NCBI RefSeq assembly: GCF_900102965.1 | Contig: NZ_FNGM01000004.1 | Location: 258,604 to 322,603 of the forward strand | DNA: 64,000 bases | Reading direction: 5' to 3' | From: Paenibacillus jilunlii | Lineage (GTDB): Bacteria; Bacillota; Bacilli; Paenibacillales; Paenibacillaceae | Shown here: piece after piece, positions 53,001 through 63,400 of the stretch | Numbering within the stretch: the stretch's first letter is position 1 | How the letters are laid out: every line of letters begins with the position of its first letter | Program-made: the position numbers and the translations under genes | Notes under the pieces: generated by a model | The model's input: the letters and a program-made list of their open reading frames with translations, nothing else | Databases searched by the model: none | Told to the model about the DNA's origin: nothing

Positions 53001-53177
53001 GATCAAGACCCGGAATTCCGGGATTATTTCTATCATGTACTCATACCGGAGCTGAAGCAGCAAGGGAAATGCATCATTGCGATTACGCATGACGATAGAT
53101 ATTTTCATATGGCTGACCAATTGCTGAAAATGGAAGTGGGGCTGCTCGTGGGTGAGCTGGAGGAACAACATGCGTAA
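50067..53177 (+). CDS. S12 peptidase / three-helix / ABC exporter fusion (ZmaM-like prodrug peptidase-transporter)
   Basis: 1036 residues. Signal peptide 1-25 (HAWAEP). Beta-lactamase-like S12 peptidase domain about 30-390: GSTSK with Ser93 and Lys96, FQYASINYD with the Tyr, and LSHGGSNP as the third motif. Three membrane helices follow (about 393-420, 435-460, 475-500), as in ClbP. A six-helix ABC exporter domain (about 505-790) precedes a nucleotide-binding domain (810-1036): GGNGSGKST, NLSTGQRKRLALL, IYLFDEWAADQDP. ZmaM and AmiB share this triple layout. It would remove the acyl-D-Asn on the outer membrane face and export the antibiotic. ATG 50067 follows the NRPS stop by 30 bases. Confidence 0.9.
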   Translation: MKKGIAGWLVLLLLTMVLPLHAWAEPAAPNSLPNEETASIEAWIKKNMQEGKIPGAAVVIVKGGQTVYSKGFGDSDVAAKRPVTPETLFELGSTSKAFTALAVLSLEQQGLLHLKDPVQKYLPWFQVAYAGENGSGKSRAAEITLEQLLHHTSGLPFDTISDIPVGGDEQALERTVKAVVGEKLDFYPGERFQYASINYDILGLVIEKVTGESFEAYLKNNVLTPLGLKNTYLFRTEAEQHEMAKGYKLGFLKAREYQAPVYRGNTPAGYVISNGNDMAAWLKIQMGERAEPAMDADVIGRSHEPDRSVFPGLDGSSYAAGWFVYQKGSGELSHGGSNPNYSSSVVFRPEEKIGVAVLANINSSYTQAMGQGIMEILHNQKLPENVSDQYRSVDKIATVILCIAVPLILLTGWFFIITIKEIITKERRLRRNTAKNIYGLAVLLGFLGLVSYCLYEVPVVLFSGLSWELVEVWAPSSFMIAIPGLLIGVVFFSLYYFTTSLFPKARDRTLFPIILLSTISGFGNAIIIFIINEALNHTNRFQMGLFSFFVMGIAVYVFGQRLVRIKLITLTNEMVFQKRTDLIDKILRSSYQNIETIEKERIYSVLNNDTETISGVTNILIFGVTSLITLLCCFVYLGTINLLGLLISVAVILLAAGLYFLAGRHANQVWGETRDIQNTFFKFINHMVSGFKELSLHKGKKEEFQEELKQSCDTYRIKRIQGDLSFANVFVMGELLFTFVIGVVAFVFPLLFEDISNSSLRAYIFVFLYMTGPVHGVLDAIPNFIRVRISWNRLNELSKQLDTVEERHEDPSTNEWSGDAPIHLEARDITYHYQSQEGEQFAVGPLNLSVRSGQVTFVTGGNGSGKSTLGKLITGLYKPDQGEILLNGRQAAPEELSQSFSAIFSDFHLFDRLYGMETEGKSQEIHEYLQKLDIDHKVQIQQGAFSTVNLSTGQRKRLALLISCLEDRPIYLFDEWAADQDPEFRDYFYHVLIPELKQQGKCIIAITHDDRYFHMADQLLKMEVGLLVGELEEQHA

Positions 53178-53292
53178 CAGGTCATACCGGGAGTCCTATG
53201 ATCCGCAAATGAAGGGAGGCAGAAGGAGTTTGGCGGATCGCATCCGTCATGTACACTAGCTCTCTACTATTATGAAAAGGTGGCAGTCGCAT

Positions 53293-54174
53293 ATGCATAC
53301 ATTTGAAACGATTGGGATCATCGGTGCAGGGGTAATGGGTTCCGATTTGGCCTTGGATCTGGCAAGCCAGGGGTACCAGGTCATCCTGAAAGATATCCAT
53401 GAAGAAGCACTGGACAAGGCTAAGGCGAAGATCAGGGAAGATTTCAAGCTGGTAAAGCTGATGAAAAAAGAGCTGCCAGTAAAAGAAATTGAACAAGTGC
53501 TTTCTAACATCATGTTCACCACTACATATCAAAGCTTCCATGCCGTTCCCTTTGTGATTGAAAATATCACGGAAAACTGGGAGGCGAAGCAACAGGTATA
53601 CCTTGAACTCCAAGAGCATTGTCAGGAAGATACCATTTATGGTGTGAACACGAGCTGCATTTCCATTACGAAGGTGGGGGCGGTACTTCCCAGACCGGAG
53701 AACGCAATCGGCATGCATTTTATGAATCCGGTTCCGCTCAAGCAGATGGTGGAGATCATTAAAGGCTACTACACATCGGAGGATACGATCCGGAAGATCA
53801 AAGACTTTTTGAAAGCGGTTGGCAAGAAGCCTGTTCTGGTTAACGACTCGCCGGGGTTTGTGACCAACCGCGTCCTGATGCCCATGATTAACGAATGCAT
53901 TTGGGCCGTTCATGACGGGGTCGCTGCACCACAGGATGTGGATAAAATTTTCCGTTTAGGCTTCAGCCATAAAATGGGCCCGCTCGCTACTGCTGATTTG
54001 ATCGGGCTGGATACGATTTTGAATTCCATCCTGGTTTTGTATGAGAGCTATAACGATCCGAAATACCGCCCGTGTCCGCTGCTGGTCAAAATGGTGGACG
54101 CAGGATTGCTGGGGAAGAAGAGCGGCAAAGGATTTTTTGATTACACTTCTGTTCTCGCCCATAGCCATGCGTAA
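53293..54174 (+). CDS. 3-hydroxyacyl-CoA dehydrogenase-like enzyme of extender-unit synthesis (FkbK/ZmaG-like)
   Basis: 293 residues. Rossmann motif IGIIGAGVMGSDLALDLASQG at the N-terminus, then NTSCISIT and IGMHFMNPVPLKQMVEII (the active-site His-Asn region of hydroxyacyl-CoA dehydrogenases) and SPGFVTNRVLMPMINECI. In fkb, zma and xcn clusters such a protein oxidises the ACP-bound glyceryl unit at C3. Start 53293 follows AAAGGTGG; the upstream ATG 53272 has no ribosome site. First gene of the extender cassette; the next starts 38 bases later. Confidence 0.87.
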   Translation: MHTFETIGIIGAGVMGSDLALDLASQGYQVILKDIHEEALDKAKAKIREDFKLVKLMKKELPVKEIEQVLSNIMFTTTYQSFHAVPFVIENITENWEAKQQVYLELQEHCQEDTIYGVNTSCISITKVGAVLPRPENAIGMHFMNPVPLKQMVEIIKGYYTSEDTIRKIKDFLKAVGKKPVLVNDSPGFVTNRVLMPMINECIWAVHDGVAAPQDVDKIFRLGFSHKMGPLATADLIGLDTILNSILVLYESYNDPKYRPCPLLVKMVDAGLLGKKSGKGFFDYTSVLAHSHA

Positions 54175-54211
54175 GCTGATTTACAAAATCCAATGTGAAG
54201 GAACCTGAGGG

Positions 54212-55246
54212 ATGGAGATTAAAAACGGGATTAAATGCGTCGTATGGGATTTGGACAATACCCTTTGGGATGGTGTGCTGTCCGAGGGGGATGAGGTCAC
54301 GTTAAAACCGCAGATCAAGGAAATTCTGGAGGAGCTGGATCACCGGGGGATTCTGCTGTCCGTTGCCAGCAAAAACAATCTCGACGATGCGATGAACAAA
54401 CTGAAAGAGTTTGGAATCGATCACTATTTTCTGTATCCCCAAATCCATTGGGAGCCAAAATCAAAGTCGCTGGATGCTATCCGCCAGTCAATAAACATCG
54501 GGATGGATACGCTGTTGTTTGTCGATGACCGGCCGTTTGAGCTGGATGAGGTGAAAAGTGTCCATGCAGCCATCAATTGCGTTCATGCCGATCACTACCA
54601 GGAGCTGCTTGACCATCCTTCACTGATCCCCCCCTTTATTACAGAGGATTCGGTCAAAAGAAGGCTCATGTATCTGGAGGATATGAAACGTAAACAGGAA
54701 GAAGAAGCGTTCTCGGGAACCAGCGAGGAGTTTCTAAAATCGTTAGGCATGAAATTTATCATCAGTGAGGCTGAGGAGGAGGATTTGAAACGGGCGGAAG
54801 AATTAACTGTGCGCACCAATCAGTTGAATTCGACGGGCCGGATCTACAGCTACGACGAGCTGAATCACTTTCGGGAATCATCCGCCCATAAGCTGTTTGT
54901 CTGTGAGCTATCCGATAAATACGGGTCCTACGGCAAAATTGGCATCGCCCTGGCTGAGCTGACGGATACCCATTGGCATATCAAGCTGCTGATTATGTCC
55001 TGCCGGGTGATTTCGCACGGGGTTGGCACGGTTCTGCTGACCCATATCATGCAGCAAGCCAAACAAGCTAATAAACGGCTGTTGGCTGACTTTAAGAATA
55101 CGGAACGCAATAAAATGATGTACGTTTCCTACAGGTTCTCCAATTTCAAAGAGATAGCCAAAGCGGAGGACGGCTTTGTGATTCTGGAAAATGATTTAAC
55201 AACGATTCAGAAATTTCCTCCGTATATCGAGCTGCTTGTCCAGTAA
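54212..55246 (+). CDS. FkbH-like HAD-superfamily glyceryl-ACP synthase
   Basis: 344 residues. HAD motif I VVWDLDNTLWDGVLSEG, motif II around LLSVASKNN, and DDRPFELDEV. The C-terminal half is acyltransferase-like (LTVRTNQLNSTGRIYS, LLIMSCRVISHGVGTVLL). FkbH and ZmaN-type enzymes take 1,3-bisphosphoglycerate, remove phosphate and load the glyceryl group onto the free ACP. This is the diagnostic enzyme of hydroxy/methoxymalonyl-ACP pathways. Followed by the ACP gene after 39 bases. Confidence 0.93.
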   Translation: MEIKNGIKCVVWDLDNTLWDGVLSEGDEVTLKPQIKEILEELDHRGILLSVASKNNLDDAMNKLKEFGIDHYFLYPQIHWEPKSKSLDAIRQSINIGMDTLLFVDDRPFELDEVKSVHAAINCVHADHYQELLDHPSLIPPFITEDSVKRRLMYLEDMKRKQEEEAFSGTSEEFLKSLGMKFIISEAEEEDLKRAEELTVRTNQLNSTGRIYSYDELNHFRESSAHKLFVCELSDKYGSYGKIGIALAELTDTHWHIKLLIMSCRVISHGVGTVLLTHIMQQAKQANKRLLADFKNTERNKMMYVSYRFSNFKEIAKAEDGFVILENDLTTIQKFPPYIELLVQ

Positions 55247-55285
55247 GGTTATCCGGGAAAAAATAAAACTAAAGGAGTTTTTACA

Positions 55286-55537
55286 ATGAGCATGCACGAG
55301 CAAATCCGCAATTTTATTCAGGATAATCTGGTAGTGTTTGATGATGAGGTTGAATTCAGCAACGAAGACAATATTTTCGAGCTGGGCTTCGTGAATTCAT
55401 TGTTTGCCATGAAATTGGTAACGTATATTGAGAGTGAATTCAATACGACCATTGAGAGTGATGAAATGGATATCAACAATTTCAATACGATAGATAACAT
55501 CGTAAACTTTATCAGCTCGAAAACGGTCTATCAATAA
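55286..55537 (+). CDS. Discrete acyl carrier protein for extender-unit synthesis
   Basis: 83 residues, acidic, four-helix carrier protein. The phosphopantetheine Ser lies in ELGFVNSLFAMKLV (near residue 38), where FVNSLF replaces the common DSL motif, as in FkbJ/ZmaD-type carriers. It carries the glyceryl, hydroxymalonyl or methoxymalonyl group between the cassette enzymes and the PKS acyltransferase. AAAGGAG precedes the ATG. Confidence 0.92.
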   Translation: MSMHEQIRNFIQDNLVVFDDEVEFSNEDNIFELGFVNSLFAMKLVTYIESEFNTTIESDEMDINNFNTIDNIVNFISSKTVYQ

Positions 55538-55546
55538 GGGCACGGT

Positions 55547-56242
55547 ATGATTTATACGACGAAAAACACCGGGGCCGTTTTTAATTGGGACGAGTATTTC
55601 ATGAAGCTGAAGAACGGGGAAGTTGCGACGTTGGACGTAGAGTCATATTTTCACAATGTCAGGGGTTTGCTGAGCGAGAACGCTCACTTGCTGGCACTGG
55701 TCTTGGGGGACGTATTGCGCAAGCTGTTGAAGGGCGTTCAGGTAAAACCGGAGCCAAGAGTACTGGAGCTGGGGGCGGGTACGGGGTTTCTGACCCGTCT
55801 TTTACTGACCATGTACGGGGGAAGCGGAGCTTTGGTGGATAATTGCCGGACCTCATTTGACGCCTATAACCGGATAAAGGACAAGAGCGGGGACCGCATT
55901 ACGTATCAGTTGGAAGACTTGTTTGCCTTGAAGGTGACAGAACCGTTTGACATGGTTTGCAGCTTTGGACTCATCGAACATTTTAAAGAGAAGCAGAAGA
56001 TTCTGTCGATCCACAAAGAGCATTGCCGCCCGGACGGGCATATGATTTTGATCGTGCCGATGGACAGCTTTTTGACACGGGCCTATTACGAGGTTCATCC
56101 CGAAATCAACCTGGGGTATAGAGAGTTGTTAACCAAGAAGACTGCATTGGAACAGATTCAGGCCAGCGGGCTGCAGCCGGTCCGGGCTGAAGTCAGCCAG
56201 GGTTATGTTTATGATTTTTTGGCGGTTTTGTGCAAGGGATAG
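55547..56242 (+). CDS. SAM-dependent methyltransferase in extender cassette
   Basis: 231 residues, class I methyltransferase fold. Motif I VLELGAGTGFLTRL, an acidic residue after beta-2 (VDNC), motif around FDMVCSFGLIEHF, and the post-motif PDGHMILIVPM. Its place between the ACP and the acyl-CoA dehydrogenase matches FkbG in methoxymalonyl clusters; zwittermicin-type cassettes lack it. So it may O-methylate hydroxymalonyl-ACP, or act later on the product. It belongs to a general methyltransferase family rather than clearly to FkbG, so the role is an inference. Confidence 0.75.
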   Translation: MIYTTKNTGAVFNWDEYFMKLKNGEVATLDVESYFHNVRGLLSENAHLLALVLGDVLRKLLKGVQVKPEPRVLELGAGTGFLTRLLLTMYGGSGALVDNCRTSFDAYNRIKDKSGDRITYQLEDLFALKVTEPFDMVCSFGLIEHFKEKQKILSIHKEHCRPDGHMILIVPMDSFLTRAYYEVHPEINLGYRELLTKKTALEQIQASGLQPVRAEVSQGYVYDFLAVLCKG

Positions 56243-56292
56243 CTGTTGGGTCTTTTTCAGAACATACACTCTAATGATGGGATGAATGAAAA

Positions 56293-57459
56293 ATGGCGAT
56301 GACAAAGAATAACCCGCAAAGCATTCTGGAAGAAGTGAAGCAGTTTGTCGATGAAGATATCCGGCCGTTTGCGGCAGATTTTGAAACACAACAGGCACTC
56401 CCCCGGGAGTTAATTCAGAAGATGGGGCGCAAAGGCTATCTGGCAGCAAGCTTCCCTGAGGAATTCGGGGGACTGGGGCTGGACCCGCTTGAATACGGCA
56501 GTCTGGTGGAAGAGTTCGGCAAAGGAGCTTTGTCCACAGCCATGCTGCTTACGGTAAGCACGGGGTTGGTTGGCGAGACGCTCATCCGTTGGGGAACAGA
56601 CTACCAACAAGAGAAGTATGTCCTGCCCATTGCCAGGGGGGAGAAGATTGGCGCTTTTGCGTTGACCGAGCCAGGCGTGGGAAGCGGAGCGAAGGATGTT
56701 GAGAGCGCTTACGTAAAAGTCGGGGACAACTACCGCATCACTGGCCGGAAAAAATGGATTTCCTTCGGCGAAATCGCTGATTTTTTTATCGTCATTGCCG
56801 CCGAGCAATCGAGCAAGGCCGTCAGTGCTTTTCTCGTCGACCGCAAGCTGGAAGGCGTGAATATCTCCAAAATGAAGGGATTGCTGTCCTGCGCGGCCTC
56901 ACAGCTTGCTGACATCGAGCTTACCGGTGTTGAGGTGGGACCGGAAATGATGGTCGGCAAGGAAGGAATGGGTTTTGCCGGAATCGCCAATTTTGCCTTG
57001 GACTATGGGCGCTTCAACGTAGCCTGGATGGGTGTAGGTTTGGCCCAGGAGGCCTTGGATGTGATGGTTACTTACGCCAGAAAAAGAAGCCAGTCCGGGC
57101 AAAAAATCTTTCACCATCAGCTCATCAAGGGCATTATCGGAGATACTGTCACGAATATTATGGCCGCACGTTCGTTGTGCAAGGAGGCTGCACGGATGAG
57201 AATCGAGAATCACCCGGACGCTGCCATCCAAACGACAGCAGCCAAATATTTCTCGTCCACCGTTGCCAATAAGGCTGCCGCCGATGCGATTCAGGTTCTC
57301 GGAGCCAACGGATGCAGCAGCCGGTTTCCGGTGGAACGTCTGTTCAGAGAGGCCAAAGTCCTTGAAATTATTGAAGGAACCTCACAGCTTCAGCAGCAAA
57401 TGATCGCCTTGTATGGCGCGAATAAATATTATCAGCCAAAAAGGATCAAGGAAATATGA
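56293..57459 (+). CDS. Acyl-CoA dehydrogenase-like enzyme of extender-unit synthesis (FkbI/ZmaE-like)
   Basis: 388 residues, normal length. FAD-binding and substrate motifs: GAFALTEPGVGSGAKDVES, RITGRKKWISFGEIADFFIV, NFALDYGRFNVAWMGVGLAQEAL, and QVLGANGCSSRFPVERLFREAKVLEIIEGTSQ. The Glu in the last motif is in the classical catalytic-base position. In FkbI/ZmaE pathways this flavoprotein oxidises the ACP-bound intermediate to the malonate level. Its stop overlaps the ATG of the megasynthase gene (ATGA), so they are translationally coupled. Confidence 0.9.
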   Translation: MAMTKNNPQSILEEVKQFVDEDIRPFAADFETQQALPRELIQKMGRKGYLAASFPEEFGGLGLDPLEYGSLVEEFGKGALSTAMLLTVSTGLVGETLIRWGTDYQQEKYVLPIARGEKIGAFALTEPGVGSGAKDVESAYVKVGDNYRITGRKKWISFGEIADFFIVIAAEQSSKAVSAFLVDRKLEGVNISKMKGLLSCAASQLADIELTGVEVGPEMMVGKEGMGFAGIANFALDYGRFNVAWMGVGLAQEALDVMVTYARKRSQSGQKIFHHQLIKGIIGDTVTNIMAARSLCKEAARMRIENHPDAAIQTTAAKYFSSTVANKAAADAIQVLGANGCSSRFPVERLFREAKVLEIIEGTSQLQQQMIALYGANKYYQPKRIKEI

Positions 57460-60400
57460 AGAAACTGGATGCCAATCAAGTAAGTGATATCATCGCTCTT
57501 AGTTCGATGCAGGAAGGGATGCTTTTTCATTATTTGAAAGAGCCCGGCAGTACCCTTTATTTCGAACAGGTGAGTTTGCACATTGCATCCCGGGTTGATC
57601 TCTCCGCTTTTGAGGCGGCATGGCAGCACGTTGTCTCCAGCAACGAGATGCTCCGGGCGGTTTTTCGCTGGGAAGGCGTTAAAGAGCCCGTGCAGATTAT
57701 TCTCAAAGAGCGGTCCCCATTTCTGCAGATCATCGATGCTTCGTCTCAGCGCATCGATGAACGCAGTGCATTTATTGCGAAAGCTATGGATGATGACAGG
57801 AACACCCCGTTTGATTTAACAGAGGGGGCTTTTCGCGTCTGCCTGTACCCATTCGCTGAAGCCGACTATCAAATGATCCTGAGCCATCATCATATTTTGT
57901 TTGACGGGTGGAGTACGGGGATTATCCTGAATGAATTCATGGAAGCCTATCAGCTCTTCTTGAATCAGCAGCAGCCATCCGCCGCACCCAAGAAGAGATA
58001 TAAGGAATTTATCGGGCTGACCCGAAACAAGGACAAGGCGGAACAGGAAAAGTTCTGGACCGGATACTTGCAGGATGTCCAGCCCGTGTGGCTGCAGGAT
58101 ATTCTTCCGGCCAGTCCATCCAGGAATCAGGCGGAGGGGAACAAGCAGCTTCGTATGGAGCTGCCCCTGTTTCTCTATGAAGAGATAAAACAGGAGGGCA
58201 AATACTCCGTAAGCTGTTATCTTTACGCAGCCTGGGCGCTCCTTCAGGCTTTTTATACTGACAGCAGGGACATTGTGTTTGGCACAACCATCTCAGGCCG
58301 GGAAGAGGGGCTGCACGGATGGGAAGAGACGGTCGGCTTGTTTATTAACACGCTGCCGCTAAGGCTTAGGATTGACCCGGAAGAAACCTTCAAGGGCCTT
58401 CTGGAGAAAGTATTTGCATCTTTGAATGCAAGACAACAGTATGGCTCCACACCGCTCAGGGATATCAAACGATACAGCGGAATGCCTTTTGAAAAAGAAT
58501 TATTCGATACGATTCTGGTGATCGAGAATTACCCTTTGCAAAATAACTTGAATAGTCGGAATATGCTTATCGATTCCTTCTCATATAGAGAGGAAACCAA
58601 TTATCCTCTGTCCATCTCTATTACCTTATGGAATTCCATCGAATTCGTTGCGGATTATAACAGCCGCATGTATAGCGAGGCCTTTATTCATGAGGCAGCA
58701 TCCCGCTATCAGTTGATCCTGTCTTCTCTCGTTCAACATCCGGCAGCACCGGTTGCTTCTGCCGATTTTTTGTTTCCGGAAGAACAAAGGAAGCTGCTGC
58801 AAGAATTTACAGATACGGCAGCAGTGGTTCCGGCTGATAAAACCATTCATCAGCTGTTTGAAGAGCAGGCGGATAAGGAGCCTGACCGGGTCGGGCTTCA
58901 TTATGCAGGTCAGACCTACACCTACCGGCAGCTTAATGAACAAGCTAATCAGCTGGCGAATTTTTTAATCGATAAAGGGATTAAACCCAACCAGCTGGTT
59001 GGCATCTGCATGGATCGGCGGCCAGAGCTGCTGATCGCAATGCTTGGAATTCTAAAATCTGGAGGAGCTTACGTACCGGTTGACCCGATCCTGCCGGAGG
59101 AACGTATTGCCGCCATGGTACAGGACGGGAAGATTGAAGTAATCATCACCGTCCAGAAGTACACGGATGTCTTAATGGGCATGAATGGGAAGCAGCCGGT
59201 CCGCCACACGCTCTTATGTATGGATCAAGACGTGCTGCAGGGACATTACGGTTTACAGGATATCCTCCGATTCCCTCATGAAGCCGGTATACATCCATCA
59301 ACCCCGGAGGATCTTGCTTATGTGATCTATACGTCGGGATCGACGGGAGTGCCCAAGGGCGTTATGGTCAGCCATGGAAATGTAGTGAATTTTATCTTTG
59401 GCATGGACAAGCGGATCGGATTCCGGCCTGACGACAAGGTATTGGCGCTCACGACCTATTCCTTTGATATATTCGTCCTTGAATCCTTGCTGCCGCTTTG
59501 TTTGGGCATGAACCTTGTGCTCGCCGCCGATTGGGTACAGAAGGACCCTGATGCCATATTGCGGTTGATCGAACAAGAGTCCATCGATATTCTCCAAGCG
59601 ACGCCATCGCGTATGAGAATGCTGGTAGAGTCTTCATTAGCCGGTTGCCTTCAGCAGCCGGGAAAAATTCTCATCGGCGGAGAGGGGTTTCCCGAAGACC
59701 TCTACCAATCCTTGCGTAAGATCACGGAGCAGCAGATCTACAATGTGTACGGACCGACGGAAACGACGGTATGGTCTACCGTACAGGAGCTTGAGGATAC
59801 GCTGTCTATCGGGAAACCCATTGCCAATACAGGAATCTATATTTTATCCAAAGACAAACATCTGCGGCCCTTGGGTTATCCGGGGGAACTATGCATCTCC
59901 GGGAAAGGTGTAGCACAAGGCTACCTTAACCAGCCCGGGTTAACCAGCGAAAAGTTTATTAATAATCCATATCATCCGGAGGAGAGGCTGTATTGTACCG
60001 GTGATTATGCGTATTGGCTGCCGGATGGGAGACTTCAGTTCGTAGGAAGAAACGACGGTCAGGTCAAAATCAGGGGACACCGCATCGAAATTGCTGGAAT
60101 TGAAAGCACAATAAAAAGCTATCCTGCTGTAAAAGATGTGGTGGTCATTGAAGTGAAAGAGGCTGGCGACGCAGCACTGGCTGCGTATCTGGTGACGGGC
60201 GGCGGATTTGTCCGCGAGGATTTCCAAACGTTTCTCAAGAGCAAGCTCCCATATTATGCAGTGCCGGCTTATTTGTATGAAATCGACGAGATTCCCTATA
60301 CAAGCAATCTAAAGGTGGACCGGAAGGCACTTGCCCATATGAAAACCGGCCGCATGGTTCAGCCCGGAAAGCTGGTAGAGCCGCGCAGCAAGCTGGAAAA

Positions 60401-63400
60401 TGAGGTTGCAGAGATTTGGAGAAAGGTACTGAAGACGGAGAGAGTGGGCATATTCAACCGCTTTTTTGATATCGGCGGCGACTCGGTGAAGGTCATTCAT
60501 CTATGTAATGAATTAAAGGCCCGCTTGAACATGGAGATCCCGGTCCAAACTATTTTTGACTATCCGACGATCCATGAATTTGTCAGTTACTGCAATGAAA
60601 CAATGAAAAAAACAACGGGCGAAGCCCGGCAGCAACCTGAAGAACCTAAAGCTTTCGAGCCTCCAACCATAGACTTCCAGGATACGGATGTGGCTATTAT
60701 CGGGATGGCCGGCCGTTTTCCGGGGGCTGCCGACAAGGAACAGTTCTGGAGCAACCTGGTGAGCGGGAAAGAAGCGATCAAATTTTATACCGATGAAGAA
60801 TTGAAGGCCCTTGGGATGGACAGTGAGCTTTTGAACAATCCCAAGTATGTAAGGGCAAAAGGAAAGCTCGATGACAGCGATTGCTTTGATGCTGATTTCT
60901 TTGGGTATACCGTTGCCGAAGCCAAGTGGATGGACCCGCAGATCCGCCTGCTCCACGAGTGTGCCTGGCATGCGCTGGAGGATGCCGGATATGAACCGGA
61001 GTCCTACCCCGGTGCCATCGGACTGTACATCGGATCTTCTTATAATATTTATTGGGTACCCGAGAAGTTCAGCCCATCATTGTATGCCTCTGACCAATAT
61101 CAAATCTATAACATGAACAGCAATTCGTTCGCTACGCTGATTGCCTATCGCATGAATCTGCGGGGACCGGCGATTACCGTCCAAACCGCCTGCTCCACCT
61201 CGCTTGTGGCGATCGACCGTGCTTACAAGGACTTGCTCTTTGGCGATTGTGACATTGCGCTTGCCGGAGGGGCTGCGGTTACGCTGCTTGACGAAATGGG
61301 CTATATCCATCAGGAGGGAATGGTCCTGTCCAAGGACGGGCATTGCAGAGCTTTTGAGAAAAAGGCAACAGGCACCGTGACCGGCAACGGAGTAGGACTG
61401 GTCGTCCTGAAACGCTTAAAGAATGCGCTTGCTGACGGGGATCACATTTATTCTATTATTAAATCCACTGCCGTAAATAATGATGGAAACCGTAAAGCGG
61501 GTTACTCCGCTCCAAGCGCTGAAGGACAAGCAGCGGTCATCCAAAAGGCCATCCAGCGTTCCGGCATTGGCTCCGAGCAAATTCATTATATTGAGGCACA
61601 TGGGACAGGAACTGTACTGGGTGATCCGGTAGAAATCGAAGGGCTAAAACGGGCCTTCAACACAACTAAAAAAAATTATTGCGGGCTGGGCTCTGTCAAA
61701 ACAAATATCGGGCATTTGGAAGCTGCCGCTGGAATCGCAGGGCTGATGAAAACGTCCATGTCCCTGCAAAAAAGAATGATTCCTGCTTCACTCCACTGTG
61801 ATGAGATCAATGCACATATCGTGTTGGAGGATTCCCCCTTTTATGTGAATTCCCGGCTTCTTGATTTGCGGAATGAGGACAATTATCCGCTGCGGGCGGG
61901 GGTAAGCTCGTTTGGGCAAGGGGGAAGCAATGCGCATGTAATTCTGGAGGAAGCGCCGCAGGTGGATTCGGATCCTGCCCAAAGACGTTATCAAATCATG
62001 ACCCTGTCTGCAAAAACGGAGCTTGCGTTGAACAATTTGAAGGGAAAAGTAAGAGAGTCGTTCAGACGCAGCCCCGGCGTGCATTTGGCTGATGCTGCCT
62101 ATACCTTGAAGGTGGGACGGAAAAGTTTTGCCCACCGTTCCGCTTTTCTCTGCACGGAAGCCAAAGAAGCCATAGATATTCTCACGGCTAAAGATACAGC
62201 CAAAAGATGGGAGGCCGTTGTTCCGGAGCAGGCCCCATCCGTTGTCTTCATGTTTTCGGGCCAAGGTGCAGAATATGTGAATATGGCTCTGGATCTCTAT
62301 CGTCATGAACCGGTTTTCCGGGACAAGCTGAATGAATGCCTGACGATTTTGCAGGAGATTTCGGGTTTGCGCTATCAGGATTTTTTATATCCGGATGGCC
62401 GGGAGCAGCACGCGGAGCGCCAGATTCACAGACAGAGCGTCTCCCAGCCCCTTCATTTTGCTCTGGAATACTCCCTGGCATGGCTGCTTATGAATTGGCA
62501 AGTAGAGCCGCTGAGCATGATCGGGTACAGCATCGGAGAGTATGTCGCCGCGTGTCTGGCGGGTGTGTTTTCATTGCGGGATGCCTTGTTTCTGACGTAC
62601 CACCGGGGAGTCCTTATGGAGAAGCTGCCTGAAGGGCTCATGATCACGGTTCCGCTGCAGGAGAAGGATTTGCTGCAAATTCTGCCGCCCGCTCTGTCGG
62701 TTGCTGCTGTTAACGACGAGTCTTGTATTGTTTCTGGAAGCAAGGACAGCATTGCCGCCTTTGAAGCCTTGCTCAAGAGCAAGAAATTGATCAGCATGAG
62801 ATTGCAGATTTCTCACGCGGGTCATTCCAAAATGCTTGATTCGATGATCAGCGAATTCAGGGAATGCGTTCAGAGGGTGACTTTTAATCCGCCGGATGTT
62901 CCTTTTGTATCCAGTCTGACCGGGGATGTAATCACTCCGCAGGAGGCGGCGAGCCCGGAGCATTGGGTGCGTCATTTGCGGGAGCCTGTGCGTTTTGCCG
63001 AAGGCTTCAAAAGGCTTGCGCCGCAAGAGAATACCCTGTTTGTCGAGATCGGCCCAGGGCGGAATCTATGCACGCTGGTTCAGCGGTTCATGCAGCCTGA
63101 CCGCAATCAGAAGCTGCTGGATACCATACGGGTCGAACGTAAAAAAACAGCGGACGACGAGTATTTGTTGAGGACGGTCGCCCAATTATGGGTAAACGGG
63201 GTTAGTGTGGATTGGGGCCGCTTTTACAGCAATGAACAACGAAGAAGAGTGCCCCTGCCGGGCTACCCGTTTGAGAAAAAACGCTATTGGCTTCGGGATT
63301 TCCGCTATGGTACGGGCAGTCCGGCCATTGAGGCTGGAGCAGGTCAGGTCCCTTATAGCCTGCCGGAAGTACCAGCGGAATCCGAAGCAAGTCCGGTTCA

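Noticed and set aside
50067..53177. Beta-lactamase giving penicillin resistance
   Set aside because: The S12 fold is fused to three helices and an ABC exporter and placed after an Asn-epimerising NRPS, which points to prodrug cleavage rather than lactam hydrolysis.
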